From contig NZ_JSBW02000086.1 of assembly GCF_000772705.2 (NCBI RefSeq), positions 62,001 to 126,000 on the forward strand: 64,000 bases of DNA, read 5' to 3'. The notes under the pieces were generated by a model that worked only from the letters and a program-made list of their open reading frames with translations, did not search any database and was not told the DNA's origin. The first letter of the stretch is position 1, and each line of letters begins with the position of its first letter. The translations under genes and the position numbers were made by a program. This DNA is from Xanthomonas vasicola. Its GTDB lineage: Bacteria; Pseudomonadota; Gammaproteobacteria; Xanthomonadales; Xanthomonadaceae. Positions 30,062-39,837 of the stretch are shown one piece after another.

Positions 30062-31187
30062 ATGATCGAAACCAATCCGATCCGCCAGCGCATCACCGAT
30101 CTCAACGATCGCGTGCTCTCGCTCAGGGGGTATCTTTGACTACGACGTCAAGAAAGAGCGTCTAGAAGAAGTCAGCCGGGAGCTTGAGAGCCCCGATGTG
30201 TGGAACGACGCCGAGCGCGCGCAGGCCCTGGGCCGCGAGCGTTCGATGCTGGAAAAGACCGTGATCGGCATTGCCGATGTGCTGTCGGGCCTGGCCGATG
30301 CGGGCGATCTGTTGGAGCTGGCCGAGAGTGAACAGGACGAAGACACCGCAGTGGCGGTGATCGCCGATCTGGACAAGTACCAGACCCATGTCGAGAAGCT
30401 GGAATTCCAGCGCATGTTCTCCGGCCAGATGGACGGCGCCAACGCGTTCGTCGACATCCAGGCCGGCGCTGGCGGCACCGAGGCGCAGGACTGGGCCGAA
30501 ATTCTGCTGCGCATGTATCTGCGCTGGGCCGAGTCGCGTGGCTGGAAGACCGAGCTGATGGAAGTCTCCGGCGGCGAAGTGGCGGGCATCAAGTCGGCCA
30601 CCATCCGCATCGAAGGCGAGTACGCCTACGGCTGGTTGAAGACCGAGATCGGCGTGCACCGGCTGGTGCGCAAGTCGCCGTTCGACTCGGACAACCGCCG
30701 ACACACCAGTTTCACCTCGGTGTTCGTGTCGCCGGAAGTGGACGACAACATCGAGATCGATATCAATCCAGCCGATCTGCGGACCGACGTGTATCGCTCG
30801 TCCGGCGCCGGTGGTCAGCACGTCAACAAGACCGAATCGGCGGTGCGTATCACGCACATCCCGACCAATACGGTCGTCGCATGCCAGACCGGCCGCAGCC
30901 AGCACCAGAACCGCGACAACGCGATGAAGATGCTGGCGGCCAAGTTGTACGAACTGGAAGTGCAGAAGCGCAACGTCGAGCGCGATGCGCTGGAAGCCAC
31001 CAAGTCCGACATCGGCTGGGGCAGCCAGATCCGCAACTACGTGCTTGACCAGAGCCGCATCAAGGATCTGCGCACCGGCATCGAACGCAGCGATACGCAG
31101 AAAGTGCTGGACGGCGACCTGGACGAATTCGTCGAGGCCAGCCTGAAGGCCGGTCTGGCAGCGGGCTCCAAACGCCTGGATGCCTGA
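30062..31187 (+). CDS. prfB: Peptide chain release factor 2 (programmed +1 frameshift)
   Basis: 374 residues after frameshifting. The first 25 codons from ATG 30062 ([18 protein letters not shown]) end at an in-frame UGA at 30137; reading then continues +1 at GAC 30138 (Asp-Tyr-Asp-Val-Lys). Domain landmarks are the stop-codon recognition tripeptide SPF in [17 protein letters not shown] and the peptidyl-tRNA hydrolysis motif GGQ in [16 protein letters not shown]2 recognises UGA and UAA. Starting at a downstream ATG (30198) would remove the N-terminal domain and is wrong. It is followed by lysS, the same order as in E. coli. Confidence 0.97.
30125..30139 (+). promoter_or_regulatory. prfB: RF2 autoregulatory frameshift site
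   Basis: AGGGGGTATCTTTGA: a Shine-Dalgarno-like AGGGGG lies just upstream of CUU followed by UGA and C. This is the conserved prfB recoding signal; slow UGA decoding when RF2 is low lets the ribosome slip +1 on CUU, closing a feedback loop. Confidence 0.95.
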
Positions 31188-31192
31188 CCGCC

Positions 31193-31226
31193 GCGCCAGG
31201 TGGCCGTCGCGACGGCATCCTGGCGC
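31193..31226 (+). terminator. Hairpin after prfB
   Basis: GCGCCAGG (31193-31200) pairs with CCTGGCGC (31219-31226) and, inside, GCCGTC (31203-31208) with GACGGC (31211-31216), leaving a 2-nt internal mismatch on each side. No T-run follows, so it may be a stabilising or pause hairpin rather than a strong terminator. The 204-bp gap to lysS contains nothing else recognisable. Confidence 0.5.
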
Positions 31227-31391
31227 AGCTCCGCAGTACCCGTGACGCAGCGGTGTTAATGCACTGCAGCTTCTGGTGACACGGATAACGCGTACCTTCA
31301 TCACACCGTCGTTGTAAAAAGAGGATCGGCGTCGCCGGTTCCGCATTCCCCACCGGGCATTCGCCCGACCCACAGCAGATCGATTCCCGCC

Positions 31392-32909
31392 ATGACCGAG
31401 CAGACCCCCGTGCCGCAGCCCCCCGCCGACGAGAACAGCCTCATCGCCGAGCGTCGCGCGAAACTGGGCGCATTGCGCGGCCAGGGCATCGCCTATCCCA
31501 ACGACTTCGTGCGCGAACACTTCGCCGGCGACCTGCAGGCCGAATTCGCCGACGCCGACACCTGGACCCCGGAAGCGCTGGAAGCCAGCGGGGGCACGGT
31601 CAGGATGGCCGGCCGCCTGATGGCCAAGCGGGTAATGGGCAAGGCCAGCTTTGCGCAGATCCAGGACGAATCCGGGCGCGTGCAGTTGTTCCTGCAAGGC
31701 AATGTGCTGGGCGATGCCTACACCGCCTTCAAGGGCTGGGATGTCGGCGATATCGTGGCGGTGGAGGGTGGGCTCACCCGCACCAAGACCGGCGAGCTGT
31801 CGGTCAAGGCCAGCGCGCTGCGTCTGCTGACCAAGTCGCTGCGTCCGCTGCCGGACAAGTGGCACGGCCTATCGGACGTGGAGCAGCGCTACCGCCAGCG
31901 TTACGTCGACCTGATCGTGAGCCCGGAAGCGCGCGAAGTCTTCATCAAGCGCTCCAAGATCATCCGCGCCATGCGCGCGTGGTTGGATGCGCGGCGCTTC
32001 CTGGAAGTGGAAACGCCGATGATGCATTACATCCCCGGCGGCGCGACCGCCAAGCCGTTTACCACCCACCACAACGCGCTGGATCTGGATCTGTACCTGC
32101 GCGTGGCGCCGGAGCTGTATCTCAAGCGGCTGGTGGTCGGCGGCCTGGAGCGCGTCTACGAGATCAACCGCAATTTCCGCAACGAAGGCGTGTCGACCCG
32201 ACACAACCCCGAGTTCACCATGCTCGAGCTCTACGAGGCCTATGCCACGTACCACGAGATCATGGACCTGACCGAGCAGGTGATCCGCGACACCGCGCAG
32301 TCGGTGTTGGGCACCACGCAGGTGAGCTGGGATGGCGCGGACATCGATTTGGCGCCGGCTTTCCGGCGCTGGCGCATGGATGAGGCCGTTCGTCACCACA
32401 ATCCGGAGATCAGCGCAGCTGACTGCACCGATCGCGATGCGCTGCTGCGCCATTGCGAGCGCCTCAAGATCCGCGTGAAGCCCTCCTACGGCTGGGGCAA
32501 GCTGCTGCTGGAAATTTTCGAGGCCACCGTCGAACACACGCTGGTGCAGCCGACCTTCATTACCGACCACCCGGTCGAAGTGTCACCGCTGGCGCGCTCC
32601 AGCGACACCGAGCCGGGCTATACCGACCGCTTCGAGCTCTTCATCAATGGCAAGGAGCTGGCCAACGGCTTCTCCGAGCTCAACGACCCCGAAGATCAGG
32701 CCGCACGCTTCCAGGCGCAGGTGCAGGCCAAGGATGGTGGCGACGACGAAGCGATGCATTTCGACGCCGATTACATCCGTGCGTTGGAGTACGGCATGGC
32801 GCCGACCGGCGGCCTGGGCATCGGTATCGATCGTCTGGTGATGCTGTTGACCGGCAGCACCTCCATCCGCGATGTCCTGCTGTTCCCGTATATGCGTCCG
32901 GAAGCCTGA
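31392..32909 (+). CDS. lysS: Lysyl-tRNA synthetase, class II
   Basis: 505 residues. An N-terminal OB anticodon-binding domain ([20 protein letters not shown]) is followed by the class II catalytic core: motif 1 near [20 protein letters not shown], motif 2 [20 protein letters not shown] and motif 3 [20 protein letters not shown]. It charges tRNA-Lys. The first 20 residues are an unstructured Pro/Glu-rich leader typical of this group. In Xanthomonas prfB-lysS separates rpfD from the rpfGHC operon, as here. Confidence 0.97.
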   Translation: MTEQTPVPQPPADENSLIAERRAKLGALRGQGIAYPNDFVREHFAGDLQAEFADADTWTPEALEASGGTVRMAGRLMAKRVMGKASFAQIQDESGRVQLFLQGNVLGDAYTAFKGWDVGDIVAVEGGLTRTKTGELSVKASALRLLTKSLRPLPDKWHGLSDVEQRYRQRYVDLIVSPEAREVFIKRSKIIRAMRAWLDARRFLEVETPMMHYIPGGATAKPFTTHHNALDLDLYLRVAPELYLKRLVVGGLERVYEINRNFRNEGVSTRHNPEFTMLELYEAYATYHEIMDLTEQVIRDTAQSVLGTTQVSWDGADIDLAPAFRRWRMDEAVRHHNPEISAADCTDRDALLRHCERLKIRVKPSYGWGKLLLEIFEATVEHTLVQPTFITDHPVEVSPLARSSDTEPGYTDRFELFINGKELANGFSELNDPEDQAARFQAQVQAKDGGDDEAMHFDADYIRALEYGMAPTGGLGIGIDRLVMLLTGSTSIRDVLLFPYMRPEA

Positions 32910-33048
32910 CTTTTTTGCGCCTTCGGTGTACCGACGGCACAGATACTGCATATGCTAGGGCGGAGCTTCGAACAAGGTATTGTTCGGGGGAGTCGGCACA
33001 GCGCCGGCGTTATCGCTTTTCCGTTCTCGAGATAGAGGAGCAACGGCT

Positions 33049-34185
33049 ATGCAGGATGTTTTAGGGGGTCCGGGCGGCGCGTTGTCGACGGATACATGGG
33101 GAAGCTGGGCGGAAAAGGCGGATCTGGGATTGAACATCGTCATTGTCGATGACCAGATGTCTGCGCGGACCATGCTGCGCCACGTCATCGAGGACATTGC
33201 GCCGGAGCTCAAGGTCTACGACTTCGGCGATCCGCTCGACGCGTTGGCCTGGTGCGAAGCCGGGCGCGTGGATCTATTGCTGCTCGACTACCGCATGCCG
33301 GGCATGGATGGTCTGGAGTTCGCACGTCGGCTGCGCCGGCTGCCCAGCCATCGCGATATCCCGATCATCCTGATCACCATCGTCGGCGACGAACCGATTC
33401 GTCAGGCGGCGCTGGAAGCCGGCGTGATCGACTTCCTGGTCAAGCCGATCCGCCCGCGCGAGCTGCGCGCGCGTTGCTCCAACCTGCTGCAGTTGCGCCA
33501 GCAGAGCGAGAGCGTCAAACAACGCGCCTTGTCGCTGGAACAGCGCCTGCTGGCCAGCATGAATGAGGTAGAAGAGCGCGAGCGCGAAACCTTGTCACGC
33601 TTGGCGCGCGCGATCGAGTACCGCGATTCGGGCACCAGTGCGTTTCTGGAACGCATGTCGCATGTGGCCGGCCTGATTGCCGAGCAGCTGGGGTTGTCGG
33701 AAGACGAGGTGCGCATCATCGAGATGGCCGCCCCGCTGCACGACATGGGCAAGATCGCCATTCCCGATTCAGTGTTGCTCAAGCCGGGCAAACTCACCGA
33801 CGACGAGATGAGCGTGATGAAACGCCATCCGCGCATTGGCTACGAGTTGCTCAGCGGCAGCCAGAACCGCTTCATCCAGATCGGCGCTTTGATCGCGCTG
33901 CGTCACCACGAACGTTATGACGGCACCGGTTATCCGGATGGCCTGGTCGGTGAGGCGATTCCGCTGGAAGCGCGCATCGTGGCGGTAGCCGACGTGTTCG
34001 ACGCGCTGCTGTCGCAGCGCCCCTACAAGGAAGCCTGGACCATGGACGCCGCGCTGGCCTATCTGTATGCCCAACGCGGCCGTCTGTTCGACCCGCGCTG
34101 CGTGGATGCGCTGTTGCGCGGCCGTGCACAGCTGGACCAGATCTGCGGCGAGTTCTCCACCGCATCGGCGCGACCCGGAGTGTGA
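33049..34185 (+). CDS. rpfG: RpfG, HD-GYP cyclic di-GMP phosphodiesterase response regulator
   Basis: 378 residues from MQDVLGGPGG with GAGGAG 8 nt upstream of ATG. The receiver domain (~residues 28-145) has the acidic pair VDDQ and phospho-acceptor Asp80 in LLLLDYRMPGMDG. A coiled linker leads to the HD-GYP domain with His231-Asp232 (PLHDMGKIAIPDS) and HHERYDGTGYP at 286-296. It hydrolyses cyclic di-GMP when phosphorylated by RpfC in response to DSF, derepressing virulence genes and biofilm dispersal. It starts the rpfG-rpfH-rpfC operon; rpfH begins 1 nt after its stop. Confidence 0.98.
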   Translation: MQDVLGGPGGALSTDTWGSWAEKADLGLNIVIVDDQMSARTMLRHVIEDIAPELKVYDFGDPLDALAWCEAGRVDLLLLDYRMPGMDGLEFARRLRRLPSHRDIPIILITIVGDEPIRQAALEAGVIDFLVKPIRPRELRARCSNLLQLRQQSESVKQRALSLEQRLLASMNEVEERERETLSRLARAIEYRDSGTSAFLERMSHVAGLIAEQLGLSEDEVRIIEMAAPLHDMGKIAIPDSVLLKPGKLTDDEMSVMKRHPRIGYELLSGSQNRFIQIGALIALRHHERYDGTGYPDGLVGEAIPLEARIVAVADVFDALLSQRPYKEAWTMDAALAYLYAQRGRLFDPRCVDALLRGRAQLDQICGEFSTASARPGV

Positions 34186-34186
34186 G

Positions 34187-34813
34187 ATGAAAAGGGCGCT
34201 TGGCCAGCTGCGTGATCGCCTCGTCAGGCGCACCGACAGCGAGCATGGCCAAGCGCTGGTGCGCATCGCGCTGATCCTGCTGATCCTGATCTACACGCTG
34301 ATCTGCGCTCCCCGCTGGCCGGTCTCCGGGCGCCAGCTGCAGCAGCTGTCCTGCCTGATCGCGATCGGTCAGGCGACAGCGTTGCTGATCTTTTGCTGGA
34401 TTGTGGCAAACCCACAGCGCTCGCATCTGCGGCGTACACTCGGGATGCTCGCCGACTACGGCTTGATCGGGCTGGCAATGACCTGGATGGGCGCACCGAT
34501 GGCCTGTCTGTATGTCGTGTTGCTCTGGATCACGATCGGCAACGGGTTGCGCTTTGGCAGCGAGGCGCTGCATACCGCTGTTGCCATGGCCATGCTCAGC
34601 TTCGGCACGACGCTTGCCAACAGCACGTATTGGCAGGGCCAGCTTGGCTTGGGGGTCGCGCTCCTGGGTGCGCTGATCATGGTTCCTATGTCATTGTTGC
34701 GTACGCTGCGCGAGCGGGACCAGGCAATGACCGGGTCGACGCCCGCGGCAGATATCGACGCTGCGTCGCAGCCACGGAAGGATCCCAACCTATTGACGCG
34801 AAAGCGCGTCTGA
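34187..34813 (+). CDS. rpfH: RpfH, membrane protein related to the RpfC input domain
   Basis: 208 residues, five hydrophobic segments and no kinase domain. It is clearly homologous to the RpfC N-terminus: RTDSEHGQALVRI in RpfH against RADSEHAQNLIRI in RpfC, and LWITIGNGLRFGSEAL against MWVTIGNGLRYGSPYL. So it looks like a duplicated sensor module cut before the HisKA domain. Known as rpfH in X. campestris and reported missing from some other species; its function is not settled. It lies 1 nt after rpfG and 7 nt before rpfC, so it is co-transcribed. Confidence 0.93.
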   Translation: MKRALGQLRDRLVRRTDSEHGQALVRIALILLILIYTLICAPRWPVSGRQLQQLSCLIAIGQATALLIFCWIVANPQRSHLRRTLGMLADYGLIGLAMTWMGAPMACLYVVLLWITIGNGLRFGSEALHTAVAMAMLSFGTTLANSTYWQGQLGLGVALLGALIMVPMSLLRTLRERDQAMTGSTPAADIDAASQPRKDPNLLTRKRV

Positions 34814-34820
34814 GACGTCT

Positions 34821-37001
34821 ATGAAGTCTCCATTGCCATGGTGGAAGCGGCGCCTGTCAGGGCGAGCAGATTCGGAACACGCGCAGAATCTGATCCGCAT
34901 CATCATCACCACTCTGTTCATTTCGTACCTGGGATGGCGCTATCAGCACACCCACGGCGACACGGTGATGGCCACCTGGTTGATCCTGGTCGGCGAGCTG
35001 GTGGTGTCGCTGGGGCTGATGGTGGCGATCCTGCTGCGGCCGCAGGTGTCGCACACCCGGCGCCTGATCGGCATGGTGCTCGACTACACCTGCATCGGCG
35101 CGATCATTGCGATACAGGGCGAACCGGCATCGCCGCTGTATGCGGTCTGCATGTGGGTGACCATCGGCAATGGCTTGCGTTATGGCAGTCCTTATCTACG
35201 TGCCGCCACGGGGATGGCCAGCCTGAGTTTTCTCAGTGCCATCCTGATTTCGCCTTACTGGAAGGCCAACCCCTATCTAAGTTGGGGCTTGTTGCTGGGT
35301 TTGATCGCCGTGCCGCTGTACTTCGATTCGTTGTTGCGTGCGATGACGCGCGCGGTCCGCGAGGCGCGGCATGCCAACCAGGCCAAGAGCCGCTTCCTGG
35401 CCAATATGAGTCACGAATTCCGCACCCCGTTGAACGGGTTGTCGGGCATGACCGAAGTGCTGGCAACCACGCGTCTGGATGCGGAGCAGAAGGAATGCCT
35501 GAATACCATCCAGGCCTCGGCGCGCAGCCTGCTGTCGCTGGTGGAAGAAGTGCTCGATATTTCTGCGATCGAGGCGGGCAAGATCCGTATTGATCGCCGC
35601 GATTTCTCGCTGCGTGACCTGATCGGCTCGGTCAACATGATCCTGCAGCCTCAGGCCAAGGTGCGCGGACTGGATTACGGCACCGAGGTCGCCACCGACG
35701 TGCCTGACCTGCTCAAGGGCGACACTGGCCATCTGCGCCAGGTGTTGCTCAACCTGCTGGGCAATGCGGTCAAGTTCACCGAGCACGGACATGTGCTGCT
35801 GCGGGTCGCGCGGGTCTCCGGCAATGGTGCCGAGACGGTGCGTCTGCGTTTCGATGTCGAGGACAGCGGCATCGGCGTGCCGACGGACATGCGTCCGCGC
35901 CTGTTCGAGGCGTTCGAGCAGGCGGACGTGGGTTTGTCGCGCCGCTATGAAGGCACCGGCCTGGGGACCACGATCGCCAAGGGCTTGGTCGAGACCATGG
36001 GCGGCGCGATTGGCTTTGCGCCCAATCCATCCGGCGGCAGCGTATTCTGGTTCGAGTTGCCGCTGGAGATCGGCGTACTGGAGAAGGCCGCGCCGACGCG
36101 CACGCCGGTCGGCGCGCTGCTGGAGACGCCCGACGAGCTGGAAACCTCCAACGTCATTGCCTTTTCCAACCCGTTCCTGCGTCATCGCGCGCGCGTGCGC
36201 AGCATGCGCATGCTGGTGGCCGACGACCATGAAGCCAATCGCATGGTGTTGCAGCGATTGCTGGAGAAGGCAGGGCATAAGGTGATGTGTGTCAACGGCG
36301 CCGAGCAGGTGCTGGACGCGATGGCCGACGAGGATTTCGATGCGGTGATCGTGGATCTGCACATGCCGGGCATGAACGGCCTTGACATGCTCAAGCAGCT
36401 GCGCGTGATGCAGGCCAGCGGCATGCGTTACACCCCGGTGGTGGTGCTCAGTGCCGATGTCACACCGGAGGCGATCCGCGCGTGCGAGCAGGCCGGTGCC
36501 CGTGCGTTTTTGGCCAAGCCCGTCGTGGCCGCCAAGCTGCTCGATACGCTGGCCGAACTTGCTGTGAGCACCCGTGCACTGGCGACGTCGGCGACGGTGG
36601 TGCAGGCCTCGACCAGTTTCGAGGGCGTACTCGATGCCAGCGTGCTGGACGAACTCGCTGCGTTGGGCATGGGCGAAGAATTCGAATGTCAGTTCGTCCG
36701 GCAATGTCTGGATGATGCGCACAACTGCGTGGGTGCGATCGAGCGCGATGGCACGCGCTCGGATTGGGAGCAACTGCGCGAGAGCGCTCACGCATTGCGC
36801 GGTGTTGCCAGCAATTTGGGCCTGGCCCAGCTGGCCGGCAGCGGCGGTGAGCTGATGCGCATGGCCGATTGGCAGCTGCAGGCCGAATGGCGACAGCGGC
36901 TGTCGGCGTTACGCGAACAGCTGCAGGCCGGAAAGGATGCACTCGCCGCGCGCGCACAAGGTGCCAACGACGACGAGCGCTCCCCCCGGAGCCGCGAATA
37001 G
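34821..37001 (+). CDS. rpfC: RpfC, hybrid sensor histidine kinase for DSF
   Basis: 726 residues, identical in length to X. campestris RpfC. Order: five-helix membrane input domain (~20-170), HisKA with His198 in ANMSHEFRTPLNG, HATPase with GNAVKFTEHG (N box), DVEDSGIGVP (G1) and YEGTGLGTTIAKGLV (G2), receiver with Asp512 in AVIVDLHMPGMNG, and a C-terminal Hpt domain with His657 in RESAHALRGVASN. It senses DSF and passes phosphate to RpfG; its receiver also restrains RpfF by direct binding. It converges on rpfF with only 12 bp between stop codons. Confidence 0.98.
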   Translation: MKSPLPWWKRRLSGRADSEHAQNLIRIIITTLFISYLGWRYQHTHGDTVMATWLILVGELVVSLGLMVAILLRPQVSHTRRLIGMVLDYTCIGAIIAIQGEPASPLYAVCMWVTIGNGLRYGSPYLRAATGMASLSFLSAILISPYWKANPYLSWGLLLGLIAVPLYFDSLLRAMTRAVREARHANQAKSRFLANMSHEFRTPLNGLSGMTEVLATTRLDAEQKECLNTIQASARSLLSLVEEVLDISAIEAGKIRIDRRDFSLRDLIGSVNMILQPQAKVRGLDYGTEVATDVPDLLKGDTGHLRQVLLNLLGNAVKFTEHGHVLLRVARVSGNGAETVRLRFDVEDSGIGVPTDMRPRLFEAFEQADVGLSRRYEGTGLGTTIAKGLVETMGGAIGFAPNPSGGSVFWFELPLEIGVLEKAAPTRTPVGALLETPDELETSNVIAFSNPFLRHRARVRSMRMLVADDHEANRMVLQRLLEKAGHKVMCVNGAEQVLDAMADEDFDAVIVDLHMPGMNGLDMLKQLRVMQASGMRYTPVVVLSADVTPEAIRACEQAGARAFLAKPVVAAKLLDTLAELAVSTRALATSATVVQASTSFEGVLDASVLDELAALGMGEEFECQFVRQCLDDAHNCVGAIERDGTRSDWEQLRESAHALRGVASNLGLAQLAGSGGELMRMADWQLQAEWRQRLSALREQLQAGKDALAARAQGANDDERSPRSRE

Positions 37002-37013
37002 CCTGCCGACGCA

Positions 37014-37883
37014 TCAGCCGGCGTCAAGCCCTGAGCGACGCGATTGCGCACGAACCAGACGGTCCATGGTGCGCAATGACTTTTCGCCCAACTGCATCGC
37101 CGTATCGACCCAGATTTCGGTGATGCGCATCATCTCGTCCAGCGGTACCGCCGTGGTCATTTGGCGTACTTGCTGCATCGCCGCCCAGGCATGCGGTGTG
37201 CGCTTGCTTTCGCGGATCACTTGTTCGACGGCCGCCACGCCCTGACCGCGGGGCACGACGCGATCGACCAGGCCCATGCTAAGCAGCTCCTCGGCGGAGT
37301 ACAGATTGCCTTCGAGCATGATTTTTTGCGCCAATTGCGCACTGACGCGCTGGCACATGAAAGAGTAGGCGCCCATCCCGGGGAACAGGTCGAACAGCAC
37401 TTCGGGCAATCCCATCATCACCCCTTCCTCGGCGACGATGGTGTGGCAGCTCAATGCCGCTTCGAATCCGCCGCCGAGCGCGTTGCCCTGCACCAGCGCG
37501 ACGCTGTGCGCGCGCGCGCCGAGGCCGACATGGAATGCGTGCACACCGCGTACACAGCGTTGGGCGTAATTAAGCAGTCGAGCACGGTCGCCTTCGCGAA
37601 TGAGTTGACAGAACAACGCCAGATCGCCGCCCAGGTTGAAGACGTCGCTGTCGGATGCCAGCACCACATGCGGAGCCAGCACGTCAGCGTTGTTCAGGCG
37701 TTGACCAAGGTTGGTCTGGTAGCCGGTGATGTCATCGACCAAGCGCGTCGAAAAGCAGGCACGCCCCGGGTTGATGGCAAGGTCGGCATGCATATGGATC
37801 CAGTACACGTCACGCTGCGGTTCTTCGACGATGCGTAGGGTCGAGCCGATGTTGGTGCGAATAAAGGGTTGAACTGCAGACAT
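37014..37883 (-). CDS. rpfF: RpfF, DSF synthase (crotonase family)
   Basis: 289 residues from MSAVQPFIRTNIG with GGAG upstream of ATG 37883; a longer frame to 37961 is not used. Crotonase fold with the two catalytic glutamates of RpfF in place: Glu141 in NALGGGFEAALSCH and Glu161 in MMGLPEVLFDLFPG. It makes cis-2-unsaturated fatty acids such as cis-11-methyl-2-dodecenoic acid from acyl-ACP (dehydratase plus thioesterase). It is downstream of rpfB but separated from it by a terminator-like hairpin, so it probably has its own promoter in 37884-37986. Confidence 0.98.
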   Translation of the reverse strand: MSAVQPFIRTNIGSTLRIVEEPQRDVYWIHMHADLAINPGRACFSTRLVDDITGYQTNLGQRLNNADVLAPHVVLASDSDVFNLGGDLALFCQLIREGDRARLLNYAQRCVRGVHAFHVGLGARAHSVALVQGNALGGGFEAALSCHTIVAEEGVMMGLPEVLFDLFPGMGAYSFMCQRVSAQLAQKIMLEGNLYSAEELLSMGLVDRVVPRGQGVAAVEQVIRESKRTPHAWAAMQQVRQMTTAVPLDEMMRITEIWVDTAMQLGEKSLRTMDRLVRAQSRRSGLDAG

Positions 37884-37986
37884 GATGGTCTCCGTGATGA
37901 CCGTCCGGCCGGCCGCCTTTCGGACGGAGATAAGGTTGAACGCGTGAGCGTGCGCCGACACTGGATTCTATGCGTGTAAAAGCGAA

Positions 37987-38016
37987 CGCCCGCAAGGCCT
38001 TGCGGCATTGCGGGCG
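37987..38016 (-). terminator. Intrinsic terminator after rpfB
   Basis: On the minus strand CGCCCGCAA (38016-38008) pairs with TTGCGGGCG (37995-37987) around a 12-nt loop and is followed by TTCGCTTTTA. It lies between the rpfB stop (38058) and the rpfF start, limiting read-through from rpfB into rpfF. Confidence 0.75.
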
Positions 38017-38057
38017 TCGGTGAAGGCTGAATGCCTTTGGTCTGCGGTATAACTGTA

Positions 38058-39740
38058 TTACGTCTTCGGCGCAACCCGCAACTCGCGGCGCAGGATCTTG
38101 CCGACGTTTGTCTTGAGCAACTCCTTGCGGAATTCGATCACGCGCGGCTGCTTGTAGCCGGTCAGGTTGGCGCGGCAATGCGCCTTCACATCGTCTGCGG
38201 TCAGAGCCGGATCCTTCTTTACGATGACCGCCTTGACGATCTCGCCGGATTTCTCGTCCGGCATGCCCACGGCTGCTACTTCCAGCACGCCCGGCATTTC
38301 GGCGATCACGTCCTCGATTTCGTTGGGGTACACGTTGAAGCCGGACACCAGAATCATGTCCTTCTTGCGATCGACGATGTAAACGAAGCCTTGCGCGTCC
38401 ATCCGCGCGATGTCGCCGGTATGCAACCAACCTTCAGCGTCCATGACCTTGGCGGTTTCGTCGGGCTTCTTCCAGTAGCCCTTCATCACTTGCGGGCCCC
38501 TGATGCAGAGCTCGCCGATTTCGCCGAGCGGCAGTTCCGCGCCGGCGTCGTCCTTGAGGCAGGCATCGGTGGACGGAATCGGCAAGCCGATCGAGCCGTT
38601 GTAGTCCTTCAAGTCCATCGGGTTGATGCACGCGGCCGGCGAGGTTTCGGTCAGGCCGTAGGCTTCGACCAAGGTGAGGCCGGTGACCTTCTTCCAGCGC
38701 TCGGCGACCGAGCGCTGCACGGCCATGCCGCCGCCGAGGGTCATCTTGAGCGAGGAGAAATCGATTTGATCGAAACCGGGCGTGTTGAGCAGACCGTTGA
38801 ACAGCGTGTTGACGCCAGTGAATGCCGTGAAGCGGGTCTTCTTCAATTCCTTGACGAAGCCTGGCATGTCGCGCGGGTTGCTGATCAAGTGATTGCAGCC
38901 GCCGATCTTCATGAAGACCAGGCCGTTCGCGGTCAATGCAAAGATGTGGTACAGCGGCAGCGCGGTGATCACCACTTCGTTGCCTTCTTCCAGCTTGCCG
39001 GTGCCCGATAGCCACTGGTGCGCCTGCTGCATGTTGGCGACCAGATTGCGGTGGGTCAGCATCGCGCCCTTGGCCACGCCGGTAGTGCCGCCGGTGTATT
39101 GCAGGAAGGCGATGTCGTCGGGCTCGATCTGCAGCGTCGGCACGTTGTGCTTGCGGCCCAGTGCCAACGCATCGCGAAAGCGGATCGCGCCGTTGATGCG
39201 GTAATCCGGCACCAACTTCTTGACGTACTTGACCACGAAGTTCACCACCGCCGCTTTCGGGAAGCTCAGCATGTCGCCCAGGCCGGTGGTGATGACTTGT
39301 TTGACGGGCGTGTCGGCAATGACCTGCTGCACGGTGGTGCCGAAGTTGTCGATGACCACCAGCACGCTGGCGCCGGAGTCGATCAACTGATGCTTGAGTT
39401 CGCGCGGGGTATACAGCGGATTGACGTTTACCACGGTCAGGCCGGCACGCAGTACGCCGAAGGTCGCGATTGGATATTGCAGGCAGTTGGGCATCATCAA
39501 GGCGACGCGGTCGCCCTTCTTCAACTGCAGTTCGCCAAGCAGGTAGGCAGCGAATTGCTCGACCAGCTGATTCGCTTCGCGGTAAGTGATGGTTTTGCCG
39601 AAGCTGTGATACGCAGGCCGGTCGGCAAAGCGTTTTACCGAGGTGGCGAACACCTCGGCCACCGTGCGGAACTGCTCAAGATCGATTTCGGCGGCAACGC
39701 CGGCCGGATAACTTTGCAACCAAGGTCGTGCCTGATTCAT
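38058..39740 (-). CDS. rpfB: RpfB, long-chain fatty acyl-CoA ligase
   Basis: 560 residues from [14 protein letters not shown], with GGAGGGGG a few bases upstream of ATG 39740. AMP-forming ligase motifs are complete: P-loop [32 protein letters not shown], the hinge region [20 protein letters not shown] and the catalytic Lys near the end ([13 protein letters not shown]). In Xanthomonas RpfB activates free fatty acids and takes part in turnover and processing of DSF. The longer frame to 39785 lacks the family start. Confidence 0.97.
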   Translation of the reverse strand: MNQARPWLQSYPAGVAAEIDLEQFRTVAEVFATSVKRFADRPAYHSFGKTITYREANQLVEQFAAYLLGELQLKKGDRVALMMPNCLQYPIATFGVLRAGLTVVNVNPLYTPRELKHQLIDSGASVLVVIDNFGTTVQQVIADTPVKQVITTGLGDMLSFPKAAVVNFVVKYVKKLVPDYRINGAIRFRDALALGRKHNVPTLQIEPDDIAFLQYTGGTTGVAKGAMLTHRNLVANMQQAHQWLSGTGKLEEGNEVVITALPLYHIFALTANGLVFMKIGGCNHLISNPRDMPGFVKELKKTRFTAFTGVNTLFNGLLNTPGFDQIDFSSLKMTLGGGMAVQRSVAERWKKVTGLTLVEAYGLTETSPAACINPMDLKDYNGSIGLPIPSTDACLKDDAGAELPLGEIGELCIRGPQVMKGYWKKPDETAKVMDAEGWLHTGDIARMDAQGFVYIVDRKKDMILVSGFNVYPNEIEDVIAEMPGVLEVAAVGMPDEKSGEIVKAVIVKKDPALTADDVKAHCRANLTGYKQPRVIEFRKELLKTNVGKILRRELRVAPKT

Positions 39741-39837
39741 CTGCCCCCCTCCAGGGTGTTTTCGACGCGCCGCAGCGTGTTCCACGGCGTTACAACCGCT
39801 GGCAGCATACCGTCATGGATGGAAAAGGCGAAGCGTG

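Noticed and set aside
30198-31187. prfB starting at ATG 30198
   Set aside because: Would delete the N-terminal domain; the programmed frameshift upstream accounts for the full-length protein.
39018-39837. Long plus-strand frame running through rpfB into the lipoprotein
   Set aside because: The first part is antisense to rpfB; only the portion after 40116 carries real protein, belonging to the frameshifted lipoprotein.
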